Made by a program: the position numbers and the translations under genes
Shown here: piece by piece, positions 32,482-44,900 of the stretch
Position numbering within the stretch: position 1 is the first letter of the stretch
Layout: every line of letters starts with the position of its first letter
Notes under the pieces: model-generated
Told to the model about the DNA's origin: nothing
What the model saw: the letters and a program-made list of their open reading frames with translations, nothing else
Databases searched by the model: none
Source of the DNA: Tiliqua scincoides
Taxonomy: Eukaryota; Chordata; Lepidosauria; Squamata; Scincidae
DNA length: 64,000 nucleotides
Assembly: GCF_035046505.1 (NCBI RefSeq)
Contig: NC_089821.1
Coordinates: 41,287,348 to 41,351,347, forward strand
Direction: 5' to 3'

Positions 32482-33022
32482 ATGATTCTCGGCATCACCT
32501 GGCAGGACAAAGTTCCAAACAACACAGTCCTGGAACGAGCTGGAATCCCTAGCATGTATGCACTGCTGAAACAGAGACGCCTGTGTTGGCTCGGTCATGT
32601 CGTGAGAATGGATGATGGCCGGATCCCAAAGGATCTCCTCTATGGAGAACTTGTGCAAGGAAAGCGCCCTACAGGTAGACCACAGCTGCGATACAAGGAC
32701 ATCTGCAAGAGGGATCTGAGGGCCTTGGGAGTGGACCTCCACAAGTGGGAAACCCTGGCCTCTGAGCGGCCCGCTTGGAGGCAGGCTGTGCAGCATGGCC
32801 TTTCCCAGTTTGAAGAGACACTTGGCCAACAGTCTGAGGCAAAGAGGCAAAGAAGGAAGGCCCATAGCCAGGGAGACAGACCAGGGACAGACTGCACTTG
32901 CTCCCAGTGTGGAAGGGATTGTCACTCCCGAATTGGCCTTTTTAGCCACACTAGATGCTGTTCCAGAACCACCTTTCAGAATGCGATACCATAGTCTTTC
33001 GAGACTGAAGGTTGCCAACAAC
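32482..33022 (+). mobile_element. RTE-type LINE, 3' end of the ORF
   Basis: It covers the last ~170 codons (LGITWQDKVPNNTVLERAG, GHVVRMDDGRIPKDLL, GKRPTGRPQLRYKDICKRD) and the C-terminal CSQCGRDCHSRIGLFSH module, with paired cysteines and histidines as in a small zinc finger. The frame is open from its truncated 5' edge to the stop. The 3' tail is ATACCATAGTCTTTCGAGAC then GAAGGTTGCCAAC. It lies in opposite orientation to, and is closely similar to, 27392-27900. Confidence 0.9.
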
Positions 33023-34834
33023 AGGATTGGTTTTTACGACATGAACAGCACAGATTGGAGACCCACACTTATTGGGACTGTGGCAGGGAAAGAGGACTTT
33101 AAGGTTTTACTCTCACCTTGGGCCCAATCCAGATTAAACCTGCCCCCAACCCACAGGTGGTTTTTGCTCCTGCAGAAAAGTTCCATTTGGTGGCAACTCA
33201 CACACCTTCAGGATTTTAATTATCACCACTCATTCTCCAAACTTTTCTACAGCTCAGCAAGCTCTAATAATGCCCCTGTGCCTTGTAAACAAAACCTTAT
33301 TGTGTATTTTGGCTAATCAAAAAATTTGCACTGTCCAAATAAATATTAACACATTTCTCTGGCAAGGGCTGACCAATTTTCAAAGACTAGTTCCTGTATA
33401 TATGGAGGTGCTGGGAATAAAATTTCTGGACTTCCTGATCAAGAGTTGTGTAACAGATAATAAAATGCATACATCACAGTTAAGATAGCAAGATTGCCTT
33501 ACACTTATGTATCAGCAAAAACAAAGTCCGTTTTAAAGATCCAGTAGAGCTGTGGTGGCTATTTGAGTAATCTGTTTTGAAGAAAGAGCTTGCTGATTCT
33601 TTCTCCTACCAAGCAAACCACAACACCAAAGAGCTTAATATTAGAAAAGCAATGGTACAATCACCTTGGCTTTTCTTTGCTTCTTGTGGCTGAAACCCTA
33701 CCTAGATTCTGTGTAAAAAGGTTAACAATTCCCTATCTCCTATCCCCAGTTTTATGGAAGATGTGTTGTTATGCACACACACCCCCTTTCCACAAAGAAA
33801 GATGGCAGCTTTTGTCTGGTGCAGGTTCAGATTCTTGGTCATCATAGAAGACTGTCAAACTAGGTCCTTATGCCAAGATCCATACATTAATTGCCTTGGG
33901 TCCCTTTGAGGAGAAAGGCAGGATAGAAATACAGTAAGTAAATAAATGCCCAGGTCCACAGGCACTCAGAGCTGATTCACTGCCAAGAAACCTTCCTAAT
34001 GAAGTGAGCTAATGGAAGAGACTTTGCTGTTGCTTCTCTTCCTTAATGTCTGGAAACAAATGCCAACAGACCAAATCAAGGAAGAGCCGATAGATGCGTA
34101 ACTGAGAATCCATGAACCACATCATTTCATAGTACAGAACTAGCTTGAGATAAATATTTTGGGGACAGTGGAATGGCAAAGTTGAAAAGAGAGAAAAGGT
34201 TTCTTGCTCAATACATACCAGAAATACATACTGAGAGCCCAATCCTATTCTTTCTACCCCACTCATTGATGCAGCAGCACCAAAATTGCAATCACTGCAT
34301 CCTGTGGGGGCACAGTTGCAGAGGTCTCTTCTCGATATGGAAACCATTGTTCCCTTACATGGGGGTAAGCCTCCGCAGTATGAATGGGTCTATTCGGACC
34401 TGCAACTCCTAAATAACTGTCGCACATCTACATTGACCCACACCACAGGGTTGAGCCCAGGAAGGGGGAAGGATATCGGCAGTGCCAACAGTGGCTTTTT
34501 TCATCACCTTTCACTGTACCCAACTTGCCTCTGTAAGTACAATCTTATCTCAAAGCATTGCTGTGAAGATAGTGGGATAGCCCCATATATGACTCTTTAA
34601 GTTCCTTGAAGGAAGGGAAAGCTACAAATGTATTAAATAAGCATTATTAAAGCCATCTACTTTCCTGTCCAGTCTCCCCTTCTTGTCCTGGCACCAAATA
34701 TGAAAGAGCAATCAATTTACATAGACATGCTCAGAATGAAATTTCTTTTTCATCCAGGTAACATTTATATCCTGACGCAAACACTCTCAAGTGAGAAAAT
34801 CAATAACACTTCTATTACTTTAATTCTTTTAGAG
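33023..34834. other. Mostly unassigned; MITE fragment near 34231-34430
   Basis: 34231-34430 starts GAGCCCAATCCTATTC and has CTGCATCCTGTGGGGGCAC, like the Harbinger-like MITEs. 33895-33945 (GAGAAAGGCAGGATAGAAAT) is a retroposon tail. No exon supported. Confidence 0.4.
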
Positions 34835-35172
34835 CAGGGGTGTCAAACATAAGGCCCGGAGGCCGGATGCACCCCGCAGAAGCTTTTTTTCAGGCCCTCA
34901 GGCTTTCAGCTGCTGAGCAGTGCTGAAGTGTTACTGCTAAAACGGCAGCCCCACAAAAATTGGGCTCTCCCATATCTTGAAATATGATAAAGATTTGCAT
35001 GTTTTCTCTTCTGTCATTTGTAGTTAATGAATTCCTAAGTGAGAAAAACTGCTCATTTTTGGTTACGAATTGTTTAATGACATCACTTCCTGCCTCACGA
35101 CATAACTGCTGGCCCTCAGCAGGCATCATGAATTCCATTCGGCCCTCGGTATAAATGAGTTTGACACCCCTG
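34835..35172. mobile_element. Non-autonomous hAT element, 338 bp
   Basis: The ends are CAGGGGTGTCAAACATAAGG and GAGTTTGACACCCCTG. A perfect 8-bp duplication, TTTTAGAG, is at 34827-34834 and 35173-35180. Same family as 3640-3968. Confidence 0.92.
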
Positions 35173-35180
35173 TTTTAGAG

Positions 35181-35587
35181 TAAATATCTTCTCATCGTTT
35201 GGATTAAACTGTTTTATGATGTCCAAACTATTTCATTTGTGTCGAATTCTAGGAACCTGTTAAATTAAAACATAAAAGACCCATCCAGCAAAGCTGTATT
35301 TCAACAGCCAATTACAGGCATGCAACCAAGTTTAGGTATTTATGCAGTCGGCAAATTAGTTAATTTCAAGTCAGTCCTAGAAAGCTTAATTTAAAAGCAA
35401 TTCAAATTAATTTCAAGCTAAACTGGCAAATTACGAACAGTTTGCTTGGATTCTAAAATATACCAAGCCAGACTGAAAGCCTAGGGCAGAGGTTCACTGA
35501 TAGTCTCAGGAACAGTGTTTATAGGAAGTTCCATACCACTGACTTCCTTGTATCCTATTTCCCCATGGATCTATGCCCACTCCCAGA
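35181..35587. other. AT-rich unique-looking stretch
   Basis: 35255-35465 is AT-rich with several TTAATTTCAAG-type words and no CpG-rich decay or repeat signature. It could be conserved non-coding DNA, but nothing in the sequence alone proves it. Confidence 0.3.
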
Positions 35588-35852
35588 TTTAAAAAAAATT
35601 AATATTTATAAAGCACATTCCAAGTACATGAATTGTTTTTCTCTTGATGTTGCCTTTACAACAATCCTGTAGGTAGGCAAGCATTATTATCTCCAGATTG
35701 CATCAGAGGCTAAGAGGGAGTGGCTTGCCTATCTTATGGCTGTCTCCTCCTTCTCTAAGGCTACCACTATCTTATGGCAACAAGGAGATTCAAACCAGAG
35801 AAATCCTGGCTCATAGCTCAGTCTTTTAACCACTGTGCTATACCAGTCATCT
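35588..35852 (-). mobile_element. MIR-type SINE
   Basis: In the minus sense it starts with the tRNA-like head near GTGGTTAAAAGACTGAGC. On the plus strand the order is ATCCTGTAGGTAGGCAAGC, ATTATTATCTCC, AGATTCAAACCAGAGAAATC and TTTTAACCACTGTGCTATAC. This is the layout of an inverted MIR. Confidence 0.75.
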
Positions 35853-36426
35853 GACAGATGGTCTACTTTCCAAGCTACACCATTTTCCCTTTTCCATTAC
35901 TTCTACACTGCTGTCAGATCCAGCCAGAAGCAAGATCATCCTGTTCACTGCGCTCAGTCATGTCCTGCATCATGGGTGGACTGGGCCCTTTCACAAGTGT
36001 TCAAATCAGCCTCATGCAGTAATGCTGACCTTATTTTTTTCTCCTCCTGCATATGAAGGACACATATTTTCTAAAACAAAAACAGTCACCCATTTCAGGC
36101 TGCCTGCAGTCAGGTCATGGGACAAAGTGCAGCATTGTCAACCCTGACTGGCAGCAGTTTTCCAAAGTCTCTGGCAGAGGTCAGCTCCCTGAGAGCCTTT
36201 TTCTAAAATTTGAGGAACTGAACCTGAGACTTCCCATAAAAGAAATGCACTTCCACCAAACAATGAACTCACAAAGCTGTGCCGGCACACATTAAGATTA
36301 TGCTGTTAAGCATACAGTATTTACTTCTTTTAAATGTACTTAAACTAACTTGCGCTGGCACAGCCAGGCTGCATGGCTTGCACAGCATCCTACGCAGGTT
36401 AGGCTGGAGATCATCTCAGAAAAAGG
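35853..36426. other. Unassigned stretch
   Basis: Nothing recognised. Confidence 0.3.
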
Positions 36427-37079
36427 CAAGGCTTTTCAAACTGGGGCATTGCGACGCCCCAGCCTGTGGGCCCTGGCCTCTGCCCCCTTAAGGGGTGGGG
36501 GCAGCCAGGAGGCAGGAAGGAGGCAAAAGTGAAAGTGCTGCAAAAGTGAAGCCGCAAAAGTGAAAGTGGAGTGATCGCGCTCCACTTCTGGTTTAGCGGA
36601 GGCAGGATGCTATCGCTCTACTTTCACTTCTAAAGCATTGGGGAGCCCTGCAGACACTCGCACAGGGCTCCCCGCACTCCCAGGAGGCTCTGGTAAGCTC
36701 AGGGGGCTGCAGGGGCTTGGGTGCACTTACCACAGCCTCCTGCAGCCTCCTGGGGGTGCGGGGAGCCCTGCGCGAGTGTCTGCAGGGCTCCTTGATGCTT
36801 TAGAAGTGAAAGTGGAGTGATAGCTCCCTGCCTCTGCTAAACTGGAGGCTGCAAAAGTGAAAGTGGAGCGCGATCACTCCACTTTCACTTTTGCAGCTTC
36901 AGGGAACCCTGCAGACAGTCGTGCAGGGCTCCCCGCATCCCCAGGAGGCTGCAGGAGGCTCTGGTAAGTGCACCCAAGCCCTTGCAGCCCCCTGAGCGAC
37001 CTGATCTTGGGGATCGCGCTGCTGCCTCCCCCCCACCCCCGCAAGGACTTGCAGCTCCCTGAGAGTTTGAAAACTGCTG
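36427..37079. mobile_element. GC-rich foldback hAT element, 653 bp
   Basis: The left end CAAGGCTTTTCAAACTG pairs with the right end GAGTTTGAAAACTGCTG. Flanks GAAAAAGG (36419-36426) and GAATAAGG (37080-37087) match at 7 of 8. The interior has long inverted copies of GAAAGTGGAG, GGGGAGCCCTGC and CAGGAGGCT blocks. A shorter relative lies at 59471-59905. Confidence 0.8.
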
Positions 37080-37087
37080 GAATAAGG

Positions 37088-37846
37088 GGATAAATTTCCC
37101 TTTACCCCAAGTAAAGTCTCAGTCATCCTGGGGCTTTTCGGATCTGTGCAAGCTATTTATCTGGTGCAAATCCAGGAAGCCCATGTAGGGCTGCCCAGGC
37201 TGGAGACGGGGTTGCAGTGCAGTGTAAACCACCATCACCACCCTGCCCCCCTCTCAGGTCTGATCCTCTCCTCAGTCTGCCCTCCCCATCCCAAAATGCC
37301 CCCTTCCCACCTCCCTCCCGCCAGCCTCTACGACCCCCTGTGCTACTCAATGCAAACTTACCTGCACCAGCTGGGCAGGGAGCAGATCCAGCACCAGCAG
37401 TCTGGTACATACCTTTGTGCCTGCACTGCCAGTGCCTGAGTAAGTGCAAACATGCTTTATGGCACATTTGTGACACCCAGGGCCAGTGTGGGAGGCCTGC
37501 ACCAGCTCAAGGGAACTTTAGGACTGGGCTACTCATTAATTCAAGAGGTTTTACCAGGGTCTTCAATTTGGTTTCAACAGATATAGCTGTTGGAATACTC
37601 TCTGTCATTAGTGACGTCATCACATAAAGGTCATGCTCTAATCGTTCTCATATAATTTTGAGCCGGTGCTCCAAGGTTTGTTAGTTAATTTATACATTTA
37701 ACTGTAGAAGAGTTCACATGCCAGTCTACTTAATGGTTTGCATTATGGAAGCCCCAAGGAAAAACAATGAAATTAATGAAAGAACTTCTGCAAATGTGTA
37801 TAACAATATAATTTTAAGTACACAATATTTACAAAAAATACACAAA
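37088..37846. other. MITE-like piece (37130-37530), then unassigned
   Basis: 37130-37530 shares GATCTGTGCAAGCTATTTAT and GGCACATTTGTGACACCCAG with 21840-22060 and 15470-15500. 37537-37846 shows no repeat signature. Confidence 0.4.
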
Positions 37847-38046
37847 GGGTGCAATCCTAACCCCTTATGTCAGTGTTTTCCACACTGACATAAGGGCAAT
37901 GCAGCTCTGAGGTAAGGGAACAAACATTCCCTTACGTTGAGGAGGACTCTGTGAGTGACACCCAACTGCAGGATGCAGTACACACCCCACTGGCACAGCT
38001 ATGCCAGTGCTGGAAAGCACTAACGTAACGGGTTAGGATTGCGCCC
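37847..38046. mobile_element. Harbinger-like MITE, 200 bp
   Basis: The ends GGGTGCAATCCTAACCC and GGGTTAGGATTGCGCCC are inverted repeats. Flanked by AAA on both sides, a 3-bp duplication. A second inner inverted repeat, TGTCAGTGTTTTCCACACTG, lies near the left end. Confidence 0.75.
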
Positions 38047-38414
38047 AAAGCCGCAAACATGAGCAAGCCTTTACATATATATTTAAATGCCTAGGCTTCA
38101 TGACTCTGCAGTATTACATATATTCTATTTTCATAGGGTGCTCTGAGAATAGTTCTGTCAAGCCACCCACCTGGAAGAACTTACTACTTGCCCTGGGCAA
38201 CTGTCTAATTGCAAGTCGTCTGCTCTGCCTCAGTCATTCCTGCATTAAAAAAAAAAAATACATGCACCCCCATGTGCCTTTGGAACTTTAATAGTCCCCA
38301 AGGCAGGCAATGAGACATTATGGGCTGGTTTGCATATGTTCACCACTTGCGGGCTGTGCCAAGATCAGATATAGGGGTTTTCCATTTAAAGTCTCCCCCT
38401 TATACACATTAAGA

Positions 38415-38900
38415 AAAATGCAGCCAAACTGGAACAGGTTCAGAGAAGGTCAACAAAGATGATCAGGGGTCTGGAAAACAAGTCCTTTGAGAAATGGTTA
38501 AGCCTAGGAAAGGCTGAGGGAGGCACATGATAGTCTCTTCAAATACCTAAAGGTCTGTCACATGGAAAAGGGCAAAGTTTTGCTGGCCCAGAAAATAGCT
38601 CTGCATCTAATGGGCTTAAATTGCAAGAGGAGAGATTTCATTTGAATATCAGGAAAAATCTCATGCCCCTCTGGGACAATTGAACCAATTACCAAGGAAA
38701 GTGATGGCTACTTCCTCACTAGAGGTCTTCAAAAAGAGACTCAACAAAAGTCTAGAGATCTTCAAAAAGAGATTTTTGATGGAAATGATGGAATGAAGAA
38801 GGGAGTGGGACTATAAGAGACTTCTGAAGATGCTAGAGGACTCTCCTCATGAAGGGTTTGGACTAGGTGACCCTACAGGCCCAATTCTATGATTCTATTA
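38415..38900 (+). mobile_element. Old CR1 LINE, 3' end
   Basis: The text follows the end of a CR1 ORF2 (GGTTCAGAGAAGGTCAACAA, ATGATCAGGGGTCTGGAAAA, CTCACTAGAGGTCTTCAAAA) and ends GACTAGGTGACCCTACAGGC, then TTCTATGATTCTATT. It is far more decayed than the copies at 15.5 and 42 kb and belongs to a different CR1 subfamily (ATTCTATG tail). Confidence 0.8.
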
Positions 38901-40335
38901 AAATCATGGTTTAAAATGGGTGCAGGTGCTGTGTTCTGGGGATGGAATACAATACGAATGGATACAAGGCATGCACTGTTATATGTGTTCAGGATTGAAT
39001 GCCACTCTCTAGAGTCTCTATTGTCCCTCTCCCTACTTCATTCCATCATTTCTGATGTGATAAAATTCCCCTCTTTAAGTCCAATGTATGATTTGGATGT
39101 GTGTGTCTCCATTAACCCCTATTTACATTATTTCTCAGGGGGAAAAATTCTCCTTTTTAAGTTACTTTGCTATAAGTCCAATGTTTCTAGTTTCTAACCC
39201 TGACCATAAGTTTCTAAGTAAGTTTCTAACCCTACTATAAAGGAGGGACTCTCCTGTACTACAGATGAAATTCCATAACTTGTTTGCCATCCTGAACATG
39301 CCTACAGAAAGGCGGAATAAGTGTTGGAAATAAATCAAAACAAATATCATTAGAAATGCATCACGTCCGTTGATCTTCACCTACGCTGAAGCTGAACCTC
39401 ATCTTCATGCATTCATGGAGTTGTTCAGTAATCAAGTGATAATAAAGTCAAGCAATATACATAAATGAACTTGCTCTTACACCTATTAGTTATGACTACT
39501 AATACTTAGGAAGAGAAAAGCTGCCTCTTGAATTTTTGCATATAATAACATGCATGGAACTGCCTATATCAGCATTTATGGCTTTTGTTCTCTCTGTGTT
39601 TCTGGTTCTCAAATGCCACCCCCATCGACACTATCTCTTAGTGTCTGGTCCTGCTCAAAAGATCTGACTTTATTTTCACTTACAAACGACACATATTTTT
39701 TGGCTGAAAATGCAAACTGAGAAATGCTCTTGTGTGGGGGACTGTTTTCCTCCCCCCAGTGCTGTCACAAAGATGGATAGAATCTCCAAATAGAAAAGAG
39801 AGCTGATCATTTTTACTGATATGTCTTAGGAGGATAAGTCGGAGACTCACTTCTTCCCTATCAGTACAGTATCTGAACAGGTAGTGCTCAAACGGTTAAT
39901 CTGCTTCTGTCAGTCAAAGGGAGCAGATATGACTCAAAGGCACATGGGGGCAGATATACTGAGTGGGAAGGTGACATTTTTATCTACTCACTTTTCTGAC
40001 AGTAACAACACTTTAGGATTATTTTGATGTTAATTATTTCATCTTGGGAACATTCTTCCCCTAGAGAGTAGGTTAAAAGTTGTGTCTTTTTTTCCAGCTT
40101 CCTTTCTAGCTCCTGGCCATTATTTTGCTTGCAACCATTCAGAGTAAATGTTTATGATTGTTTATGTTGCTTTTCCATAAATGTGCAGTTAATGGACCCT
40201 GGGTTCGATCTTTGATGCTCCACCACCCCAGTTCCATTACATTTAAATAAAAATTGCAGAAGGAGAGAAGTAACAAAGTGGCCAGACCATGAAATGGAAA
40301 AAGGAAGCTATGTTGATATATCCCATTTGTGCCAT

Positions 40336-40340
<5 letters not shown>
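38901..40340. other. Unassigned stretch
   Basis: 39305-39340 (AAAGGCGGAATAAGTGTTGG) is a retroposon tail. Nothing else recognised. Confidence 0.35.

Positions 40341-40399
<59 letters not shown>
40341..40399. repeat. (TC)n microsatellite
   Basis: About 29 perfect TC units. They create low-complexity open frames on both strands that are not genes. Confidence 0.97.
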
Positions 40400-40402
<3 letters not shown>

Positions 40403-40492
40403 CAAATAAGGGCCCAAGCTGGTTTACAAAGAGAAAAAGCAGTTATCAATCTTACATCACCATCAGTTTTTTTGCACACTGATTCAGTGTAC

Positions 40493-40848
40493 CAGTGCTT
40501 CTCACAAATTTAGCATCAAGACCCACTTTTTAGAATGAGAATCTGTCAGGACCCACTGAAAGTGATGTCATGACTGGAAGTGACATCAAGCAGGAAAATT
40601 TTTAACTATCCTAGGCTGCAATCCTACCCGCACTTACACAGGAGTAAGTCCCATTTACTATCATTGTTAAAAGAATAGATATAGTAGCTTGTTAAAAGAA
40701 CAGATCAGTAACATTTCCCCAAATGCAGTCACATACCACGGTAGCATCAAGTCTAATGTATTAAAAATAAAATGTTGAAATGGTGACCCACCTGAAATTG
40801 GTTTGGGACCTACCTAGTGGGTCACGATCCACAATTTGAGAAGCACTG
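40493..40848. mobile_element. Non-autonomous hAT element, 356 bp, with nested MITE
   Basis: The ends CAGTGCTTCTCACAAATTT and CAATTTGAGAAGCACTG are inverted repeats. Flanks CAGTGTAC (40485-40492) and CAGTATAC (40849-40856) match at 7 of 8. A partial GCAATCC MITE sits inside at about 40615-40668. Confidence 0.85.
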
Positions 40849-41666
40849 CAGTATACTGTTCTGCACTCCACATTTACATGCTACTCTCTTCCTCAAGCAG
40901 AGGGAAGCACAGGACTGGGGGAAGGACACAAGGTCCAAGGACAAAGGGCAGGGGGCAAATCCCCGGGGCCCAAGCTTCCAGTGGGCCCAGATCATGACAA
41001 AACAAATGGTACAGTACAAAACAAATTTATTACAACATAAGTTTGGGCACCTCCATCTCAGCCTATCTTGGGCTGCATTTTAACTACACCTTTAATCCAT
41101 TTTCAGTCCACTTCTATTATCTCAATGCGTTTAGGAAGGGGGGGCAATCAGCATCTTGCTCCAGGCCCAGTGCCTGCTCTCAGTGGCCCTGGAAGCCACT
41201 GGAAATGTTGGTCCAACCTTTGCTTTCTTAACAAATATACAAGCAGAGTCTATTGGAAGCAAGCAGTCTTTATCACTGCTAACAGCAGGCTATCCTTTAC
41301 ACCGTTTATCATATTCCCCACCTGCAAGGGTTGACAAAGAGGAAGCACAGCAAACGTTCCCACTTTCCCTGGCATTAGATCCATCTGCCGTAGCTGTTCC
41401 TCAAAACTCCACTGTCCCTGCTGTGCAAAATGACAGTACCACAGGAACTGCCAGAACTTCCCAGATGGAAAAAGAACTCCCCTTGAGCAACTGGGAGTGC
41501 GTTGGTATCTTCCTGCTGTCAATTCACAACTTCCCATGCCTTGAAAATACACATGTGATCTTTTCCCTTCTTCCCCTTCACTGCATCATAGGCACACACA
41601 CAACCCACCAACTCATTTGCAGACACCCCATCTATCAGCTGGATCGGCATCCACTGTCATTTAGAT
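40849..41666. other. Unassigned stretch
   Basis: The frame at 41156-41752 (198 codons) has no known domain and its 3' end lies in an hAT element. Not called as a gene. Confidence 0.35.
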
Positions 41667-41980
41667 CGGAGGTGGGTAAACATTTTGGCAGGAGGACCAC
41701 ATCATCTCTCTCTGACAATGTGTCGGGGGCTGAGAAAAAAAAAAAGAATTAATTTGCATTTCCAATTTGAATAAATTTACATAAATGAATACATTAGAGA
41801 CTGGACTTATATGAATGAATGAATCTTACCGAGCTTACTTATAATACACATGTAGAACCACATGAGAACTATGAATTGTTTGCCACACAAACCTCTTGCA
41901 CAGTGAAAATATGCAGACCAAGCCAGAAACATATAAAGACAAGGCAGAGGTAATGGGAAGAGGGATTAAAATAACACGTC

Positions 41981-44900
41981 ATAAGAACATAAGAACATAA
42001 GAACAGCCCCACTGGATCAGGCCATAGGCCCATCTAGTCCAGCTTCCTGTATCTCACAGCGGCCCACCAAATGCCCCAGGGAGCACACCAGATAACAAGA
42101 GACCTCATCCTGGTGCTCTCCCCTACATCTGGCATTCTGACTTAACCCATTCCTAAAATCAGGAGGTTGCGCATACACATCATGGCTTGTACCCCATAAT
42201 GGATTTTTCCTCCAGAAACTCGTCCAATCCCCTTTTAAAGGCGTCTAGGCTAGACGCCAGCACCACATCCTGTGGCAAGGAGTTCCACAGACCGACCACG
42301 CGCTGAGTAAAGAAATATTTTCTTTTGTCTGTCCTAACCCGCCCAACACTCAATTTTAGTGGATGTCCCCTGGTTCTGGTATTATGTGAGAGTGTAAAGA
42401 GCATCTCCCTATCCACTCTGTCCATCCCCTGCATAATTTTGTATGTCTCAATCATGTCCCCCCTCAAGCGTCTCTTTTCTAGGCTGAAGAGGCCCAAACG
42501 CCGTAGCCTTTCCTCATAAGGAAGGTGCCCCAGCCCCGTAATCATCTTAGTCGCTCTCTTTTGCACCTTTTCCATTTCCACTATGTCTTTTTTGAGATGC
42601 GGCGACCAGAACTGGACACAATACTCCAGGTGTGGCCTTACCATAGATTTGTACAACGGCATTATAATACTAACCGTTTTGTTCTCAATACCCTTCCTAA
42701 TGATCCCAAGCATAGAATTGGCCTTCTTCACTGCCGCCGCACATTGGGTCGACACTTTCATCGACCTGTCCACCACCACCCCAAGATCTCTCTCCTGATC
42801 TGTCACAGACAGCTCAGAACCCATCAGCCTATATCTAAAGTTTTGATTTTTTGCCCCAATGTGCATGACTTTACACTTACTGACATTGAAGCGCATCTGC
42901 CATTTTGCTGCCCATTCTGCCAGTCTGGAGAGATCCTTCTGGAGCTCCTCACAATCACTTCTGATCTTTACCACTCGGAAAAGTTTGGTGTCATCTGCAA
43001 ACTTAGCCACTTCACTGCTCAACCCTGTCTCCAGGTCATTTATGAAGAGGTTGAAAAGCACCGGTCCCAGGACAGATCCTTGGGGCACACCGCTTTTCAC
43101 CTCTCTCCACTGTGAAAATTGCCCATTGACACCCACTCTCTGCTTCCTGGCCTCCAACCAGTTCTCAATCCACGAGAGGACCTGTCCTCTAATTCCCTGA
43201 CTGTGGAGTTTTTTCAGTAGCCTTTGGTGAGGGACCGTGTCAAACGCCTTCTGAAAGTCCAGATATATAATGTCCACAGGTTCTCCCGCATCCACATGCC
43301 TGTTGACCTTTTCAAAGAATTCTATAAGGTTTGTGAGGCAAGACTTACCCTTACAGAAGCCATGCTGACTCTCCCTCAGCAAGGCCTGTTCGTCTATGTG
43401 TTTTGAGATCCTATCTTTGATGAGGCATTCCACCATCTTACCCAGTATGGATGTTAGGCTGACCGGCCTATAGTTTCCCGGGTCCCCCCTCTTTCCCTTT
43501 TTAAAAATAGGCGTGACATTTGCTATCCTCCAATCTTCTGGCACCGTGGCCGTTTTGAGGGACAAGTTGCATACCTTAGTCAAGAGATCTGCAACTTCAT
43601 TCTTCAATTCCTTAATAACCCTTGGGTGTATGCCATCAGGGCCCGGTGACTTATTGATCTTTAATTTATCAATGAGGTCTGAAACATCTTCTCTTTTAAC
43701 CTCTATCTGACTTAACTCCTCGGTTAGGAGGGGCCGTTCGGGCAGCGGTATCTGCCCGAGGTCTTCTGCCGTGAAGACAGATGCAAAGAACTCATTTAAT
43801 TTCTCTGCCATCTCTAAGTCTCCTTTTATCTCCCCTTTCCCTCCCTCACCATCCAGAGGGCCAACCGCTTCTCTGGCGGGTTTCCTGCTTCTAACATATT
43901 TGAAGAAGCTTTTATTATTCCCCTTAATGTTGCTGGCCATGCGTTCCTCATAGTCTCGCTTGGCCTCCCCTATCACCTTCTTACATTTCTTTTGCCACAG
44001 TTTATGTTCCTTTTTATTCTCTTCATTAGGGCAAGACTTCCATTTACGGAAGGAAGCTTCCTTGCCCTTCACAGCCTCTCTAACTTGGCTGGTTAGCCAT
44101 GCGGGCACTCTCCTGGATTTAGTGGAACCCTTCTTTCTTTGCGGTATACACCTCTGCTGGGCCTCTATTACTGTTATTTTAAGCAGCCTCCATGCACTCT
44201 GGAGAGACTGGACTCTTTTTACCCTCCCTTTCAACCTCCTTCTAACCAGCCTCCTCATTTGAGGGAAGTCCGCCCGTCGGAAGTCAAGGGTTTTTGTTAG
44301 AGATTTGCCTGGTATTCTTCCCCCAACGTGCACGTCAAAACGGATCGCAGCATGATCACTGTTCCCCAATGGCTCAGTAACGTTTACATCTCTAACCAGG
44401 TCCTGCGTACCGCACAAAATTAAATCCAGAGTCACCTGTCCTCTGGTGGGCTCCGTGACTAGCTGATCTAAGCCACAGTCATTTAGCACGTCAAGAAATC
44501 CAGTTTCCTTATCGTGACCAGAACACAAATTGACCCAGTCAATATGAGGATAATTGAAGTCCCCCATGATTACAACCCTGTCCTTCCTTGTCACCTCCCT
44601 GATCTGTTTCCTCATTTCAAGGTCCCCATCAGATTTCTGGTCTGGAGGACGATAGCACACCCCCAGTATTACATTGCTGCTCAAGCCTGGTAATTTAACC
44701 CACAGAGATTCTACGGTGGAGTCGGACCCACCTTCAATCTCTACTTTGCTGGATTCTATCCCTTCCTTAACATAAAGGGCCACCCCACCTCCAACACGCC
44801 CCTGCCTGTCCCTCCTGTAGAGTTTATAGCCCGGGATTGCGGTATCCCACTGATTCTCCGCATTCCACCAGGTTTCCGTTATGCCCACTATGTCAATATT

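Noticed and set aside
40294-40513. Open frames rich in Ser-Leu or Arg-Glu repeats
   Set aside because: They come only from the (TC)n microsatellite.
41156-41752. 198-codon frame as a host gene
   Set aside because: No recognised motif and it runs into an hAT element.
42525-43115. 196-codon plus-strand frame
   Set aside because: Opposite strand of the CR1 reverse transcriptase; the same frame appears opposite the CR1 piece at 15347-15931.
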